NCBI RefSeq assembly: GCF_000378945.1
Contig: NZ_KB900539.1
Location: forward strand, 3,422,122 to 3,486,121
DNA from: Methyloversatilis universalis EHg5
GTDB lineage: Bacteria; Pseudomonadota; Gammaproteobacteria; Burkholderiales; Rhodocyclaceae
Direction of reading: 5' to 3'
Length of the DNA: 64,000 bases
Under the pieces are notes generated by a model. That model saw only the letters and a list, made by a program, of their open reading frames with translations, made no database searches and was not told where the DNA came from. Position 1 is the first letter of the stretch, and each line of letters opens with the position of its first letter. Positions 50,749-60,198 of the stretch are shown piece by piece. The translations under genes were made by a program, and so were the position numbers.

Positions 50749-51538
50749 TCCGATTGCCAGCACGCTGGCCCGCAAGTCAGCGGGCCACGGCCCGCTGATG
50801 CTGATGTACCACTCGGTGACCGCAGACGGGCAGCCGGACTGGCCATGGGCGGTTTCGCTCGAACGTTTCGGTCAGCAGCTCGATCTGCTGTCCTCGCTCG
50901 GCTATCGCACCGCCACCATGGGCGACATTGCCAGCGGCAGGGTGTCCGCCTCGGACGGTCCGGTCGCAGTGATCACTTTCGACGACGGCTACGAGGACAA
51001 TCTGCTGGCCGTCGAGGCGCTGCAGCGCCGCGCCATGACCGCCACCTGGTTCATCGTCAGCGGCGCCATCGGCGGCGAACCGGACTGGCCCTACGACGGC
51101 CGCCCGGCCGGGCGCATGATGGACGCGGCCGCACTGCGCGACCTGCGTGCCGCCGGCATCGAGATGGGTTCGCACACGGTGTCGCACTGCCGGCTCACCC
51201 AGGCGTCCGACGCCGATCTGACACGTGAACTGGCGGATTCGAAAGCCGTGCTGGAAGACGTGCTGGGCGACGAAGTCAGCAGCTTCGCCTACCCCTACGG
51301 CGACTGGGACGCGCGCTGCGCCGGCGCGGTCGAGGCCGCGGGCTACCGCCAGGCCTGCACCACCCGCACCGGCTGGGCACTGCGCGACGGCAATCCCTAC
51401 ACGCTGCGCCGGCTGACCGTGTTCAATCACGACACCGCGTCCACGCTGTGCCGCAAGCTGGTGCTGGCCAGCAACGACGGCAGCCTGGGCGCGCTGGCGC
51501 GCTACATGGTCCAGCAACTGCGGTCCAGGCTGGCCTGA
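50741..51538 (+). CDS. Polysaccharide deacetylase (NodB domain)
   Basis: A 265-residue carbohydrate esterase family 4 protein: LMYHSVT, the metal/catalytic Asp pair in TFDDGYEDN (81-82), HTVSH with zinc ligands His145 and His149, and AYPYGDWD. It would remove acetyl groups from N-acetylated sugars. No signal peptide is visible, so a cytoplasmic step on the lipid-linked sugar is possible. It starts with GTG inside the end of the flippase gene. Confidence 0.88.
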   Translation: MLDPIASTLARKSAGHGPLMLMYHSVTADGQPDWPWAVSLERFGQQLDLLSSLGYRTATMGDIASGRVSASDGPVAVITFDDGYEDNLLAVEALQRRAMTATWFIVSGAIGGEPDWPYDGRPAGRMMDAAALRDLRAAGIEMGSHTVSHCRLTQASDADLTRELADSKAVLEDVLGDEVSSFAYPYGDWDARCAGAVEAAGYRQACTTRTGWALRDGNPYTLRRLTVFNHDTASTLCRKLVLASNDGSLGALARYMVQQLRSRLA

Positions 51539-51540
51539 AC

Positions 51541-51557
51541 CGCGCCGGGCCGGCGCG
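51541..51557. repeat. GC-rich palindrome after the NodB deacetylase gene
   Basis: CGCGCCGG-G-CCGGCGCG, a perfect 8-base inverted repeat three bases after the stop codon, at the start of a 160-base gap. It could be a weak terminator; no U tract follows. Nothing else is recognisable in this gap. Confidence 0.35.
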
Positions 51558-51698
51558 GATGAGCCGAAATGCGCCCCAGCGCACGGCCGGGCCGCTTTTC
51601 CGCTTGATCGCGAAGCCGGCGCACCGCACCATGCGATGCGCCTGCCGGTCCGCCGGCCCCCTCCGCCAACCGCCACCCCTGCCGTCGAAACGCGTCGC

Positions 51699-52655
51699 AT
51701 GAACCTGCCCCACGTATCGATCATCATGCCCTGCTACAACGCGGCCGCCCATCTGGCCCGCAGTGTCGGCAGCGTGCAGGCGCAGACCTTCGGCGACTGG
51801 GAACTGGTGGCCATCGACGACGGCTCCGCCGACGACACCGCCGCGCGCTTGGCCGCGATGGCGGCTGGCGACCCGCGCATCCGCGTATACACCCAGGCCA
51901 ATGGCGGCGTCAGCCGCGCCCGCAACCGCGGCCTGAGCGAAGCACGCGGCCGCTGCATCGCCTTCCTCGACGCCGACGACGACTGGAGCCCGTATTTTCT
52001 GGCCCGCATGACAGCCGCGCTGCAGGCGCAGCCGGACGCAGTGCTTGCCTACTGCGGCTGGCAGAACATCGGACTGAGCGGCGGGCGGGGACAGCCTTTC
52101 GTACCGCCGGACTACGAAACCGCGGGCAAGCGCGAAACGCTGTTCGCCGGCTGTCGCTGGCCGATCCACGCCACGCTGACCCGGCGCGAGGCGGTAACCG
52201 CGGCCGGCGGTTTCGATACCGCGCTGAAAAATGCCGAGGATTATGCGATGTGGCTGCGCATCGCCGGTCGCGCCCCGATCACCCGGGTGGCCGAGGTGCT
52301 GGCCTTCTACCACTTCCATTCCGACACCCAGGCCTCGAGCGCGCACGCACGTGCGGCCCTCGACTTCGCCGATGCCCAGCTCGACTATCTGGCCGACCAC
52401 CCCGATTTCCCGGCCACGCTGGGTACGGACCGGGTACGGCAGATGGTGTTCGGCACGCTGCTGACCCGGGGCAACGAGTGCTTCTGGAAGCGCAACCTGA
52501 AGGACGCGCGCCTCATCTTCAGGCGCGTGATGGCCGCCCGCTATGGCCGAGCGACCGACTGGCTGCGCATGCTGCCCGCACTGCTGCCCGAGCGCGCCTA
52601 CTGCCGGCTGATCGGCACGCTGGATCGGCTCGGATCGATGCGCCCCGCCCGATGA
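51699..52655 (+). CDS. Family 2 glycosyltransferase (GT-A fold)
   Basis: A 318-residue cytoplasmic glycosyltransferase: VSIIMPCYNAAAHL at the N-terminus, AIDDGSADDT, SRARNRGLSEARG and the metal-binding FLDADDDW. No transmembrane helix. It should add one sugar to the repeat unit; donor and acceptor cannot be read from the sequence. The stop overlaps the next transferase start by four bases. Confidence 0.9.
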   Translation: MNLPHVSIIMPCYNAAAHLARSVGSVQAQTFGDWELVAIDDGSADDTAARLAAMAAGDPRIRVYTQANGGVSRARNRGLSEARGRCIAFLDADDDWSPYFLARMTAALQAQPDAVLAYCGWQNIGLSGGRGQPFVPPDYETAGKRETLFAGCRWPIHATLTRREAVTAAGGFDTALKNAEDYAMWLRIAGRAPITRVAEVLAFYHFHSDTQASSAHARAALDFADAQLDYLADHPDFPATLGTDRVRQMVFGTLLTRGNECFWKRNLKDARLIFRRVMAARYGRATDWLRMLPALLPERAYCRLIGTLDRLGSMRPAR

Positions 52656-53599
52656 AGATCACCTACGCCTTCTGCACCTACAACCGCAGCGCCCGGCTGC
52701 CGGCGCTGGTCGCCGCGCTGCGCGCGCAGCACTTTCCGGCACCGGCCGAACTGCTGGCGATCGACAACAACAGCAGCGACGACACGCCGGCGGTGCTGGC
52801 TGCGCTGGCCGACGCACCCGGCATTCCGCTGCGTGCGGTATGCGAACAGGCGCAGGGCATCGTGCATGCCCGCAACCGCGCGCTGCAGGAAGCGCTGGAC
52901 AGCGACATCCTCATCTTCATCGACGACGACGAACTGCCGGACCCGGGCCTGGTGGCTGCGGTGCATCACGCCATCACGGTCGAGGGCGCGCGCTGCGTCG
53001 GCGGGCACATCGGTGTCGACTACACGCCGTCCACCCGGCCGGCGTGGATGAGCGACGAACTGCAGGCCTTCCTCGGCGAAGTCGATTACGGCAGCGAGGC
53101 CTTCTGGGTGACCGACGACAGTCACCCGCTGTGGTCCGGCAACATCGCCTACGACATGTCGCTGTTCCGCGATGACCCGGCGCTGCGTTTCGACCTGCGC
53201 TACAACCGCGCCGGCCTCGGCGTGGGTGGCGGCGAGGACGCGATGATGTTCCGCGAACTGCTGCGCCGGGGCACACCCATCCGCTACCGGCCCGACATGT
53301 CCATCCGCCACCTGGTGGACGACTGGAAACGCGAGCGGCGCTATTTCCTGCGCCTGCACTACACCGCCGGCCGGCGCTACGGCGCGCACCGGCTGGAACA
53401 TGCGGGCACCCACCTGCTCGGCATGCCGCCCTGGCTGCTGCGCCAGCTGTTCGATCATGCCGGCCGCTGGCTGGGCATGGTGGCCGGCGCCCGTCCGGGC
53501 CGCCTGCGCCAGGCCATGAATGTCGCGCACACGCTGGGCATGCTGAACGGCTACCGCGCGCGCACCACCTCCTCCGACCCGTCGCGCTCCGGCGCCTGA
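52652..53599 (+). CDS. Family 2 glycosyltransferase
   Basis: A 315-residue GT2: ITYAFCTYNRSARLPAL, AIDNNSSDDT, ARNRALQEA and the acidic FIDDDELP. The segment GGGEDAMMFRELLRRG resembles the ED catalytic-base motif of the family. It is coupled to the preceding transferase (ATGA) and nine bases ahead of the next one, so the three are likely cotranscribed. Confidence 0.88.
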   Translation: MKITYAFCTYNRSARLPALVAALRAQHFPAPAELLAIDNNSSDDTPAVLAALADAPGIPLRAVCEQAQGIVHARNRALQEALDSDILIFIDDDELPDPGLVAAVHHAITVEGARCVGGHIGVDYTPSTRPAWMSDELQAFLGEVDYGSEAFWVTDDSHPLWSGNIAYDMSLFRDDPALRFDLRYNRAGLGVGGGEDAMMFRELLRRGTPIRYRPDMSIRHLVDDWKRERRYFLRLHYTAGRRYGAHRLEHAGTHLLGMPPWLLRQLFDHAGRWLGMVAGARPGRLRQAMNVAHTLGMLNGYRARTTSSDPSRSGA

Positions 53600-53607
53600 G
53601 CTGCACG

Positions 53608-54507
53608 ATGCCCACGCTCACCGTACTCATCTGTACACACAACCGCAGGCCGCTGCTGGAAAAGGCGCTCGCTTCGCTCGACCGCACCCGGCCGCCAGCC
53701 GGCTGGGCCGTGCGCATACACGTGATGGCCAATGCCTGCAGCGACGACACGCTGGACTGGCTGGCCCGCCGCAGCGGCCGGCTGCCGCTCAGCGTCGACC
53801 ACGAACCGCGGCCGGGCAAGTCGAATGCGCTGAACCGCGCGCTGCCGACCGTCAGCGACGACTGCATCGCCTTCGTCGACGACGACCACCGCGTGGATGA
53901 AGGCTATATCGACGCGGTATGCCGCGCCTTCGACGCACGCCCGGACGCCGACCTGCTGTGCGGCCGCATCCTGCCCGACTGGGACGGCAGCGAGCCGGCC
54001 TGGGCACACGACACCGGCCCCTTCCGCATCTATCCGCTGCCAGTGCCGCGCTTCGATCTGGGTGACACGATGACCGAGGTGTCGCCGGACCGCGCCATTC
54101 CGGGCGGCGGCAATCTGGCGATACGCACACCCTGGTGCGCGCGCATCGGCGACTTCTCCACCGAACTGGGTCCGCAGGGCCACAATCTCGGCGGTGCCGA
54201 AGACATCGAGTGGGTGAAGCGCGGGCTGGCCCAGGGCGCGCGCCTGGTCTATGCGCCGGACATGATCCAGTACCACTACGTCGATGGCGCGCGGATGACC
54301 ACCGGCTACGTGGTGCGCAAGGCCTTCATGCGCTCGTCCTCGGTCGCCCGCATCGAAGGCATCCGCCCCGCCGCCTACATGCTGCGCAAGGCGGCCGGCT
54401 ATCTGGGCTCGGCCGCGCTGTCGCTGGCCGGCCACCGTCGCCGGCACTACCTGGTGCGCCTCGCAGCTGCGCTGGGCGAACTGCACGGCGCCCTCAAGAA
54501 CCGCTGA
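53608..54507 (+). CDS. Family 2 glycosyltransferase
   Basis: A 299-residue GT2 with TVLICTHNRRPLLEKAL, NACSDDT, GKSNALNRAL, the metal motif FVDDDHRVD and GGAEDIEWVKR as the catalytic-base region. Its closest neighbour in style is the preceding GT2 (CTYNR/CTHNR openings), which suggests an old duplication. A hydrophobic C-terminal patch may contact the membrane. Confidence 0.88.
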   Translation: MPTLTVLICTHNRRPLLEKALASLDRTRPPAGWAVRIHVMANACSDDTLDWLARRSGRLPLSVDHEPRPGKSNALNRALPTVSDDCIAFVDDDHRVDEGYIDAVCRAFDARPDADLLCGRILPDWDGSEPAWAHDTGPFRIYPLPVPRFDLGDTMTEVSPDRAIPGGGNLAIRTPWCARIGDFSTELGPQGHNLGGAEDIEWVKRGLAQGARLVYAPDMIQYHYVDGARMTTGYVVRKAFMRSSSVARIEGIRPAAYMLRKAAGYLGSAALSLAGHRRRHYLVRLAAALGELHGALKNR

Positions 54508-54528
54508 ACCGACACTTCCCGCATACCG

Positions 54529-55479
54529 ATGCTGAGCAAACTCGCCAAACTGCGTGACCGCGAAATCGTCATCAAGAACCTGGTCGAACTGAAGCGCGAC
54601 GCGCGCGGGCTGTGGTGGGACCTCACCCGCCCTGCCGCGAAGCCACCGGTGTTCCTGGTCGGCTGTTCGCGTTCCGGTACCACGGTCACCTTCGAAACCA
54701 TCGGCGCCTCGACCGAACTGGTCAATCTCGGTTTCGAGATCCCGCAGTTCTGGAACGATCTGTACGGCCCGCTGAACAACGGCTGGCATTCGGAAGCCGC
54801 CGGCGCCGAACACGCGCGGCCGGAACACCGCGACGCCGCGCTGCGCTTCTTCTACCGCCGGCTGGGCGGCGGCCGCATCCTGGACAAGACCTGCATCAAC
54901 GTGATGCGCATCGGCTATCTGCACGCGCTGTTCCCGGAAGCGAAATTCGTGTTCATCCAGCGCGACGGCCGCGACAACATCAGTTCGATGATCGACGGCT
55001 GGCGGCTGGGCCGCACCGACGGCGACTTCCACCTGTCGCAGTTCCTCGGCCAGTTCCCGGAGCCGGTGGCGATCAATCATGGTGAGTACACCGACTGGGC
55101 CTTCTTCCTGGCGCCCGGCTGGCAGGCCTACAACCACGCGCCGATCGAGGAGGTATGCGCCTTCCAGTGGATCAGCGCCAATCAGCTCGCGCTCGATGCC
55201 GCGGCGGCGCTGCCGGCCGACCGCTGGATACACCTGCGTTACGAAGATCTGTTCGAACGCCCGGTCGACATGTTCCGCGACGTCTATGCACGGCTTGATC
55301 TCGAATTCACCGCTGACATCGAACAGCGCTGTCGCACGCTGGACCAGCGCCCGACCAGCATCGTGAAGGGCAAGCCGGCCAAGGCGAAATGGAAGCAGCA
55401 GAACCCGGAGCTGATCGAACGCATCCTCGACCGCATCGCGCCGATGCAGGCGCGGCTCGGCTACGACAACCGGTCATGA
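54529..55479 (+). CDS. Sulfotransferase family protein
   Basis: A 316-residue PAPS-dependent sulfotransferase. The 5'-phosphosulfate loop is FLVGCSRSGTT (residues 42-52) and the 3'-phosphate site is FIQRDGRDNISSM. Position among glycosyltransferases suggests sulfation of a sugar in the repeat unit. PAPS-forming genes are not in the window. The stop overlaps the next transferase start by four bases. Confidence 0.87.
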   Translation: MLSKLAKLRDREIVIKNLVELKRDARGLWWDLTRPAAKPPVFLVGCSRSGTTVTFETIGASTELVNLGFEIPQFWNDLYGPLNNGWHSEAAGAEHARPEHRDAALRFFYRRLGGGRILDKTCINVMRIGYLHALFPEAKFVFIQRDGRDNISSMIDGWRLGRTDGDFHLSQFLGQFPEPVAINHGEYTDWAFFLAPGWQAYNHAPIEEVCAFQWISANQLALDAAAALPADRWIHLRYEDLFERPVDMFRDVYARLDLEFTADIEQRCRTLDQRPTSIVKGKPAKAKWKQQNPELIERILDRIAPMQARLGYDNRS

Positions 55480-56369
55480 GCGCGCCGACCGTCAGCGTCG
55501 TCATCCCGGCCTACAACGCCGCCTGGTGCGTGGCGCGGGCGATCGATTCGGTGCTCGCACAGACCCGCGCGGCGGACGACATCATCGTCGTGAACGACGG
55601 TTCCACCGATGACACCGCAGACGTGCTGGCGCGCTATGGCGACGCGATCCGCGTCGTCAGTCAGTCAAACGCCGGGCTGTCGGCCGCGCGCAATGCCGGC
55701 ATCGCCGCCGCCCGCGGCGACTGGGTCGCCTTTCTCGACGCCGACGACTGGTGGCTGCCCGGCAAGCTGGCCGCACAGTGCGCGCTGATCGAAGCGGATC
55801 CGGCTCTCGGCTTCTGCGGCGGTGCTGCGCAGACCGTGGACGACGCAGGCCGCACGCTGGGCAGCTGGGACCCGCCGGCCAGCCGCGGCGACATTCTGGC
55901 CGACATCTTCACCGTCCATGCCACCGTGGCCGGCAGCGGCTCGGCGGTGATCGCGCGGCGCGCGCTGTTCGATCGCACCGGCGGTTTCGACACCACGCTG
56001 CGCAGCCTCGAAGACATCGACATGTGGATGCGGCTGGCTGCGGTCGCCCGCTACGACTGCGTGCGCGAGCGTCTGGTCTGCATCCTGCGCACGCCGGGCA
56101 GCATGAGCCGCAACCGCGAGGTGATGCGCAGCAGTGCGCTGCAGGTGATGAACAAGAACCGCGCACTGCTGCCCGCCGCGGCGCGCGGTGCCTTCTGGCG
56201 CAACGCGATGGCCGGCGTGCTGGCCGACTACGCCAAATGGCGCTATCGCGACGGCGAACGACTGGCCGGTCTGCGCGATCTGGCACACGCCTTCGCGCTG
56301 GCACCGCTGGCGCGCGGCCGCCTGCTCGCCTCGCTGGCGCTGGCCATGCTGACCGGCCGCAAGGTCTGA
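55476..56369 (+). CDS. Family 2 glycosyltransferase
   Basis: A 297-residue GT2 starting VSVVIPAYNAAWCVARAID, with VVNDGSTDDT, AARNAGIAAARG, FLDADDWW and LRSLEDIDMWMRLA. It is coupled to the sulfotransferase gene and followed after eight bases by a similar transferase; shared phrases (FLDADD, GGFD, EDxDxWxR) suggest the two arose by duplication. Confidence 0.9.
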   Translation: MSAPTVSVVIPAYNAAWCVARAIDSVLAQTRAADDIIVVNDGSTDDTADVLARYGDAIRVVSQSNAGLSAARNAGIAAARGDWVAFLDADDWWLPGKLAAQCALIEADPALGFCGGAAQTVDDAGRTLGSWDPPASRGDILADIFTVHATVAGSGSAVIARRALFDRTGGFDTTLRSLEDIDMWMRLAAVARYDCVRERLVCILRTPGSMSRNREVMRSSALQVMNKNRALLPAAARGAFWRNAMAGVLADYAKWRYRDGERLAGLRDLAHAFALAPLARGRLLASLALAMLTGRKV

Positions 56370-56377
56370 TCGCCGAC

Positions 56378-57226
56378 ATGCTGAGCGTCGTCATTCCGGC
56401 TCACGACGCGGCGCGCTGGATAGGCGACGCGCTCGCCAGCGTGCGCGCGCAGCCGGTGCATCTGCCGGTCGAGGTGGTGGTCGTGACCGATCGCTGCCGC
56501 GACGACACCGCGGCCATCGCCCGCGCCGCCGGCGCCCGCGTGATCGACAGCCCGGCGTCGGGTGCGGCGGCCGCGCGCAACGCCGGTGTCGATGCCAGCC
56601 ACGGCGCCTTCATCGCCTTTCTCGACGCCGACGACCTGTGGCCTGCCGACAGCCTGGGCGGCCGCCTGGCGCTGCTGGAATCGGTGCCGGAGGCCGCGCT
56701 GGTGTTTGGCGACTGCCGGCAGTTCGACGACGATGGTCTTGGTGAGCACCGGCCGCACCGGCACACGCTGTTCGAAAGTGGCGGACTGGACGCCGGCTTC
56801 TTCGGCCATCCGCAGCGGGTGACCGATCCGCTGACGCGGCTGCTCGATGCCGGCTTCATCACCACCGGCAGCGTCATCATGCGGCGCGAAGCCTTTCTCG
56901 CGCTGGGCGGCTTCGATCCGTCACTCGCGCTGGTCGAGGACCTGGATCTGTGGCTGCGCGCGGCCCTGCGCCACACCGTGCTGTGGCATCCCGCGCTTGC
57001 GCTGCTGCGTCGCCGTCATGGCGCCAATCTGTCGCGTAACGCGGGCGCGATGGCGCGCGCGCACATCGCGGTACTCGAAGGCCTGGCCCGCCAGCCGGAT
57101 GCCGCCGCTCACCGCGCACGCATCGCCGCGCTGCGCAACCGGGCGCTGCGCGGACTTGCGCGGCAGGAAGCGGCGGCCCACCCGCTGCAGGCGCTCGGCC
57201 ACCTGCTGCAGTCCCTGCGGTCATGA
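56378..57226 (+). CDS. Family 2 glycosyltransferase
   Basis: A 282-residue GT2: LSVVIPAHDAARWIGDAL, VTDRCRDDT, GAAAARNAGVDASHG, FLDADDLW and VEDLDLWLRAAL. The stop overlaps the following asparagine-synthase-like gene by four bases. It resembles the preceding gene. Confidence 0.9.
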   Translation: MLSVVIPAHDAARWIGDALASVRAQPVHLPVEVVVVTDRCRDDTAAIARAAGARVIDSPASGAAAARNAGVDASHGAFIAFLDADDLWPADSLGGRLALLESVPEAALVFGDCRQFDDDGLGEHRPHRHTLFESGGLDAGFFGHPQRVTDPLTRLLDAGFITTGSVIMRREAFLALGGFDPSLALVEDLDLWLRAALRHTVLWHPALALLRRRHGANLSRNAGAMARAHIAVLEGLARQPDAAAHRARIAALRNRALRGLARQEAAAHPLQALGHLLQSLRS

Positions 57227-58884
57227 ACGTGCGCGCCACCGCGGCCGGCCTGTTCGACCCCACCCGCAACACCCTGTCGCTGGATGCCGCGTGGGTCGCC
57301 GAGGGCCGGACCTGGATCGCCGGCGAACGTTTTCCGGGCGAGACGGCGGACGATCTGCTGCGCGCCGGTCACGCGCCGGGCGCCGATGGCCGCTACGCGC
57401 TGGTCGCCCACGACGTGGCGGCGTCCACGCTGGTGCTGGCGCGCGATCCGGCCGGATCGGTGTCGCTGTTCTGGCAGCGCGGGCGCGACGGCTGCATCCG
57501 CTTCGCCACCGACCTCGACGCGCTGCTGCGCAGTCTGCCGGACGCACCAGCGATCTCCCGGCAGGGGCTGGACGAATTCCTGCGCTTTCTCGACATTGCA
57601 CCGCCGAACACGATCTACGACCGGGTGTATGCGCTGGAAGCCGGCCAGGCGCTGCGGCTGGCCCCTGCCGGCGAACGGCCGCTGCCGGCGGCGCCCGCAC
57701 CAGCCCTGCCCGACAGCCATGCCGCCGCCTGCGACACGGTCGAGGCGGCACTGACCGCCGCCATCACGCGCCGGCTGGACGGCGCGCGTGCGCCGGCCGC
57801 CTTCCTGTCAGGCGGTATCGACTCGGCGCTGCTGTGCGCGCTCGCGGTACGCGCGGGCTTTCCGGTCACCGCCTGGTCAGCCGGCTTTGACGACCCGGTG
57901 CTCGACGAATCAGCCACCGCCGCGCGCATCGCTGCGCATCTGGGCTGTCGTCACGAAATCGTCCGGCCGGATGCCGCCGCGCTGGCAGCCGCCTTCGAGC
58001 GCGTCCATGCACGGGCCGAACAGCCCTTCTGCGATCCGGCCGGCATGCCCACGCGGCTGCTGTACGAAGCCTGCGCGGTACAGACCGATCGCGCGCTCGA
58101 CGGCACCGGTGCCGAAGCGCTGGCTGGGCTCATGCCTGCGCGCTGGCGGCGCATCGCGCACGACCACGCAGCCCGTCTGCCGCGCGCGCTGCGACGCGCA
58201 CTGGCCGGCGGCCTGCGCCCGCTGCCCGCGGTGGGCGGCTACGCCCGGCTGTTCGAATTCGACGTGGCCCAGGATCTGTACATCCGCTGGCAGGGCTTTC
58301 GCGGCGAGGACATCGCCCGCCTCACCGGCCGCCCGCCCGACCTGTCCGGCACCCGCTTCTACCGCGCGCACGCGGCACTGGCCGGCGCCAGTCACCTGAA
58401 ACGGCTGTCGGTGCTGCAGGGCGAGGCCCAGCCGGACGACCGCATACGGCAGGCCGCACGGGCTACCGGACTGCGCGTGGACCATCCTTTCGGCGCACCT
58501 CAGGTCAGCGGCCTGCTGCGCGCGCTGCCGGAAGACTGGGCCTGGCAGCCGGGGCGCGAGAAGCGGCTGCTGCGCGACCTGCTCGCACGCCGGGTACCGG
58601 AAGCGCTCTGGGACGCGCCCAAGCGCGGCTTCAACATCGACCTGCCGCAGCTGATGCGCAAGGACGGTGCAGCGCTGGTGCGAACCTGGCTGAATGCAGG
58701 CGGCACGCTGGACGCCGCCGGTCTGGACACCACCGAAGTCGCGCGCTGGCGCGACCGCTTCCTCGCCGGCGACGACCACGCCACTCATCGGGTATGGGCC
58801 CTGATATCGCTGTCGGCGTGGCTCGGACAGCGCCACAGTGCGGCATCTGCCCGCGCAGCGGACACGATGCCTCGGCTACAGTGA
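57223..58884 (+). CDS. Divergent asparagine-synthase-like protein without glutaminase Cys
   Basis: A 553-residue protein with the asparagine synthase B layout. The N-terminal Ntn domain starts MNVRATAAGLFD and lacks the nucleophilic Cys2, so it should not hydrolyse glutamine. The C-terminal PP-loop synthetase domain keeps FLSGGIDSALL (SGGIDS at 196-201). The usual GDGGDE motif is replaced by DGTGAEAL (293-300). It may use ammonia, act as an amide or ester ligase, or be inactive. In polysaccharide loci such proteins (WbpS-like) are linked to amidation of uronic acids; that role here is inference. Confidence 0.8.
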   Translation: MNVRATAAGLFDPTRNTLSLDAAWVAEGRTWIAGERFPGETADDLLRAGHAPGADGRYALVAHDVAASTLVLARDPAGSVSLFWQRGRDGCIRFATDLDALLRSLPDAPAISRQGLDEFLRFLDIAPPNTIYDRVYALEAGQALRLAPAGERPLPAAPAPALPDSHAAACDTVEAALTAAITRRLDGARAPAAFLSGGIDSALLCALAVRAGFPVTAWSAGFDDPVLDESATAARIAAHLGCRHEIVRPDAAALAAAFERVHARAEQPFCDPAGMPTRLLYEACAVQTDRALDGTGAEALAGLMPARWRRIAHDHAARLPRALRRALAGGLRPLPAVGGYARLFEFDVAQDLYIRWQGFRGEDIARLTGRPPDLSGTRFYRAHAALAGASHLKRLSVLQGEAQPDDRIRQAARATGLRVDHPFGAPQVSGLLRALPEDWAWQPGREKRLLRDLLARRVPEALWDAPKRGFNIDLPQLMRKDGAALVRTWLNAGGTLDAAGLDTTEVARWRDRFLAGDDHATHRVWALISLSAWLGQRHSAASARAADTMPRLQ

Positions 58885-58918
58885 GCGCCCGTCAAGCATC
58901 CCTCCGTTTCCGGCCGGC

Positions 58919-60150
58919 ATGAGTCGTCTGCACCCTGCATCGAGCACCCGCCCCCCGGCGGCGCACACGTCAGCCGACGTGGCGTCGCCCAGACTGCCGC
59001 GCGTGCTGATGTACTCGACCTACTTTCCGCCCGAATTCAGCGGTGCGGCACAGCAGGCGCTGGTGCTGGCCCGGCAGCTGCGCGACCTCGGCCACCAGGT
59101 CGAATTCGTCACCGTGCGCTGGCACGCGCTGCCTGAGCGCGACATGGTCGACGGCTTCCCGGTCACGCGGCTCTACGCCGGACGCGGCAGCAAGCACCGC
59201 GAACTGCGGCTGTGGGCCAATCTGTGCGCCTACGTCTGGAAGCGGCGGCACGACTTCGACATCCTGCACAGCCACGGCGCCTATTACACGAATGCCATCG
59301 TCGGCCCGCTGGCGCGGGCGGCCGGGCTCAAGTCCATCGTCAAGGCCAGCCTGTCGAACGACGATCTGCACAATATCGGACGCACGCTGAGCGGCCGGCT
59401 GCACCGCGCCCTGCTCAGCCGGGTCGACGCCTGCGTGGCGATCAGCCGCGACCTGATGCGCGAATTCAGCGATTGCGGCCTGCCGCCGGAGCGCATCCAC
59501 TATCTGCCCAACGGCGTGGATACCGCGCAGTTCACGCCCACCGACGACGCACGCCGGCAGGCGCTGCGCTCGGACTGCCGGCGGATGTACCGCTGGCGCT
59601 CTATGCCGGCGTGATGGACGGGCGCAAGAACATCGAATGGCTCGCGCGTCAGTGGGTGGAACAGGAGGGCTTCGGCACCGGCGCGCGGCTGCTCGCGGTC
59701 GGCCCGCAGAGCCGCGAAGACCCGGACGGCGCGGTGATTTCCCGGCTGCAGGCGCTGGCTGCGCGTGCACCTCGACTGTTCATGCTCAAGCCTCACAGTA
59801 GCGGCATGGAAAGCTATCTGCGCGCAGCCGATCTGCTGGTGCTGCCGTCGCATCGCGAAGGTCTGCCCAATGTGGTGCTCGAAGCCATGGCCTGTGGTCT
59901 GCCCTGCGTCGCGGCCGACGTCAGCGGCACGCGCGATCTGGTTCAGCACGGACGCACCGGCTACACCTACGCGCCGGACGACGCCTGCTCGCTCGGCCAG
60001 GCGGTGCGCGAAGCGCTGTCGCCGGCCGGCCGCGTGCTGGGCGAAAACGGCCGGCAGCTGGTGGAAGCTTCTTACGCGCTGTCGCAGGTGGCGAATGGCT
60101 ACAGCCTGCTGTACCGGCGCCTGGTCGGAACGAAGAGTCGGAATGAATGA
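58919..60150 (+). pseudogene. Family 4 glycosyltransferase, frameshifted
   Basis: Two frames together encode one GT-B family 4 enzyme. The first part (to about 59572) has VLMYSTYFPPEFSGAAQQAL, ISRDLMREFSDCG and YLPNGVDTAQF; it then runs into a stop at 59612-59614. From about 59575 the second frame resumes the same fold with LPADVPLALYAGVMDGRKN and SHREGLPNVVLEAMACGLPC through to 60150. A net loss of one base (mod 3) near 59573 explains it. It may be a real inactivation or a sequencing error. If intact it would be about 410 residues. Confidence 0.85.
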
Positions 60151-60198
60151 CGTGCGCCGCGACATGAATGCGGCGTGCCGCATCGAAAGGGATGAACG

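Noticed and set aside
59560-59614. Programmed ribosomal frameshift in the GT4 gene
   Set aside because: No slippery heptamer or downstream stem was seen, and family 4 glycosyltransferases are not known to use frameshifting.
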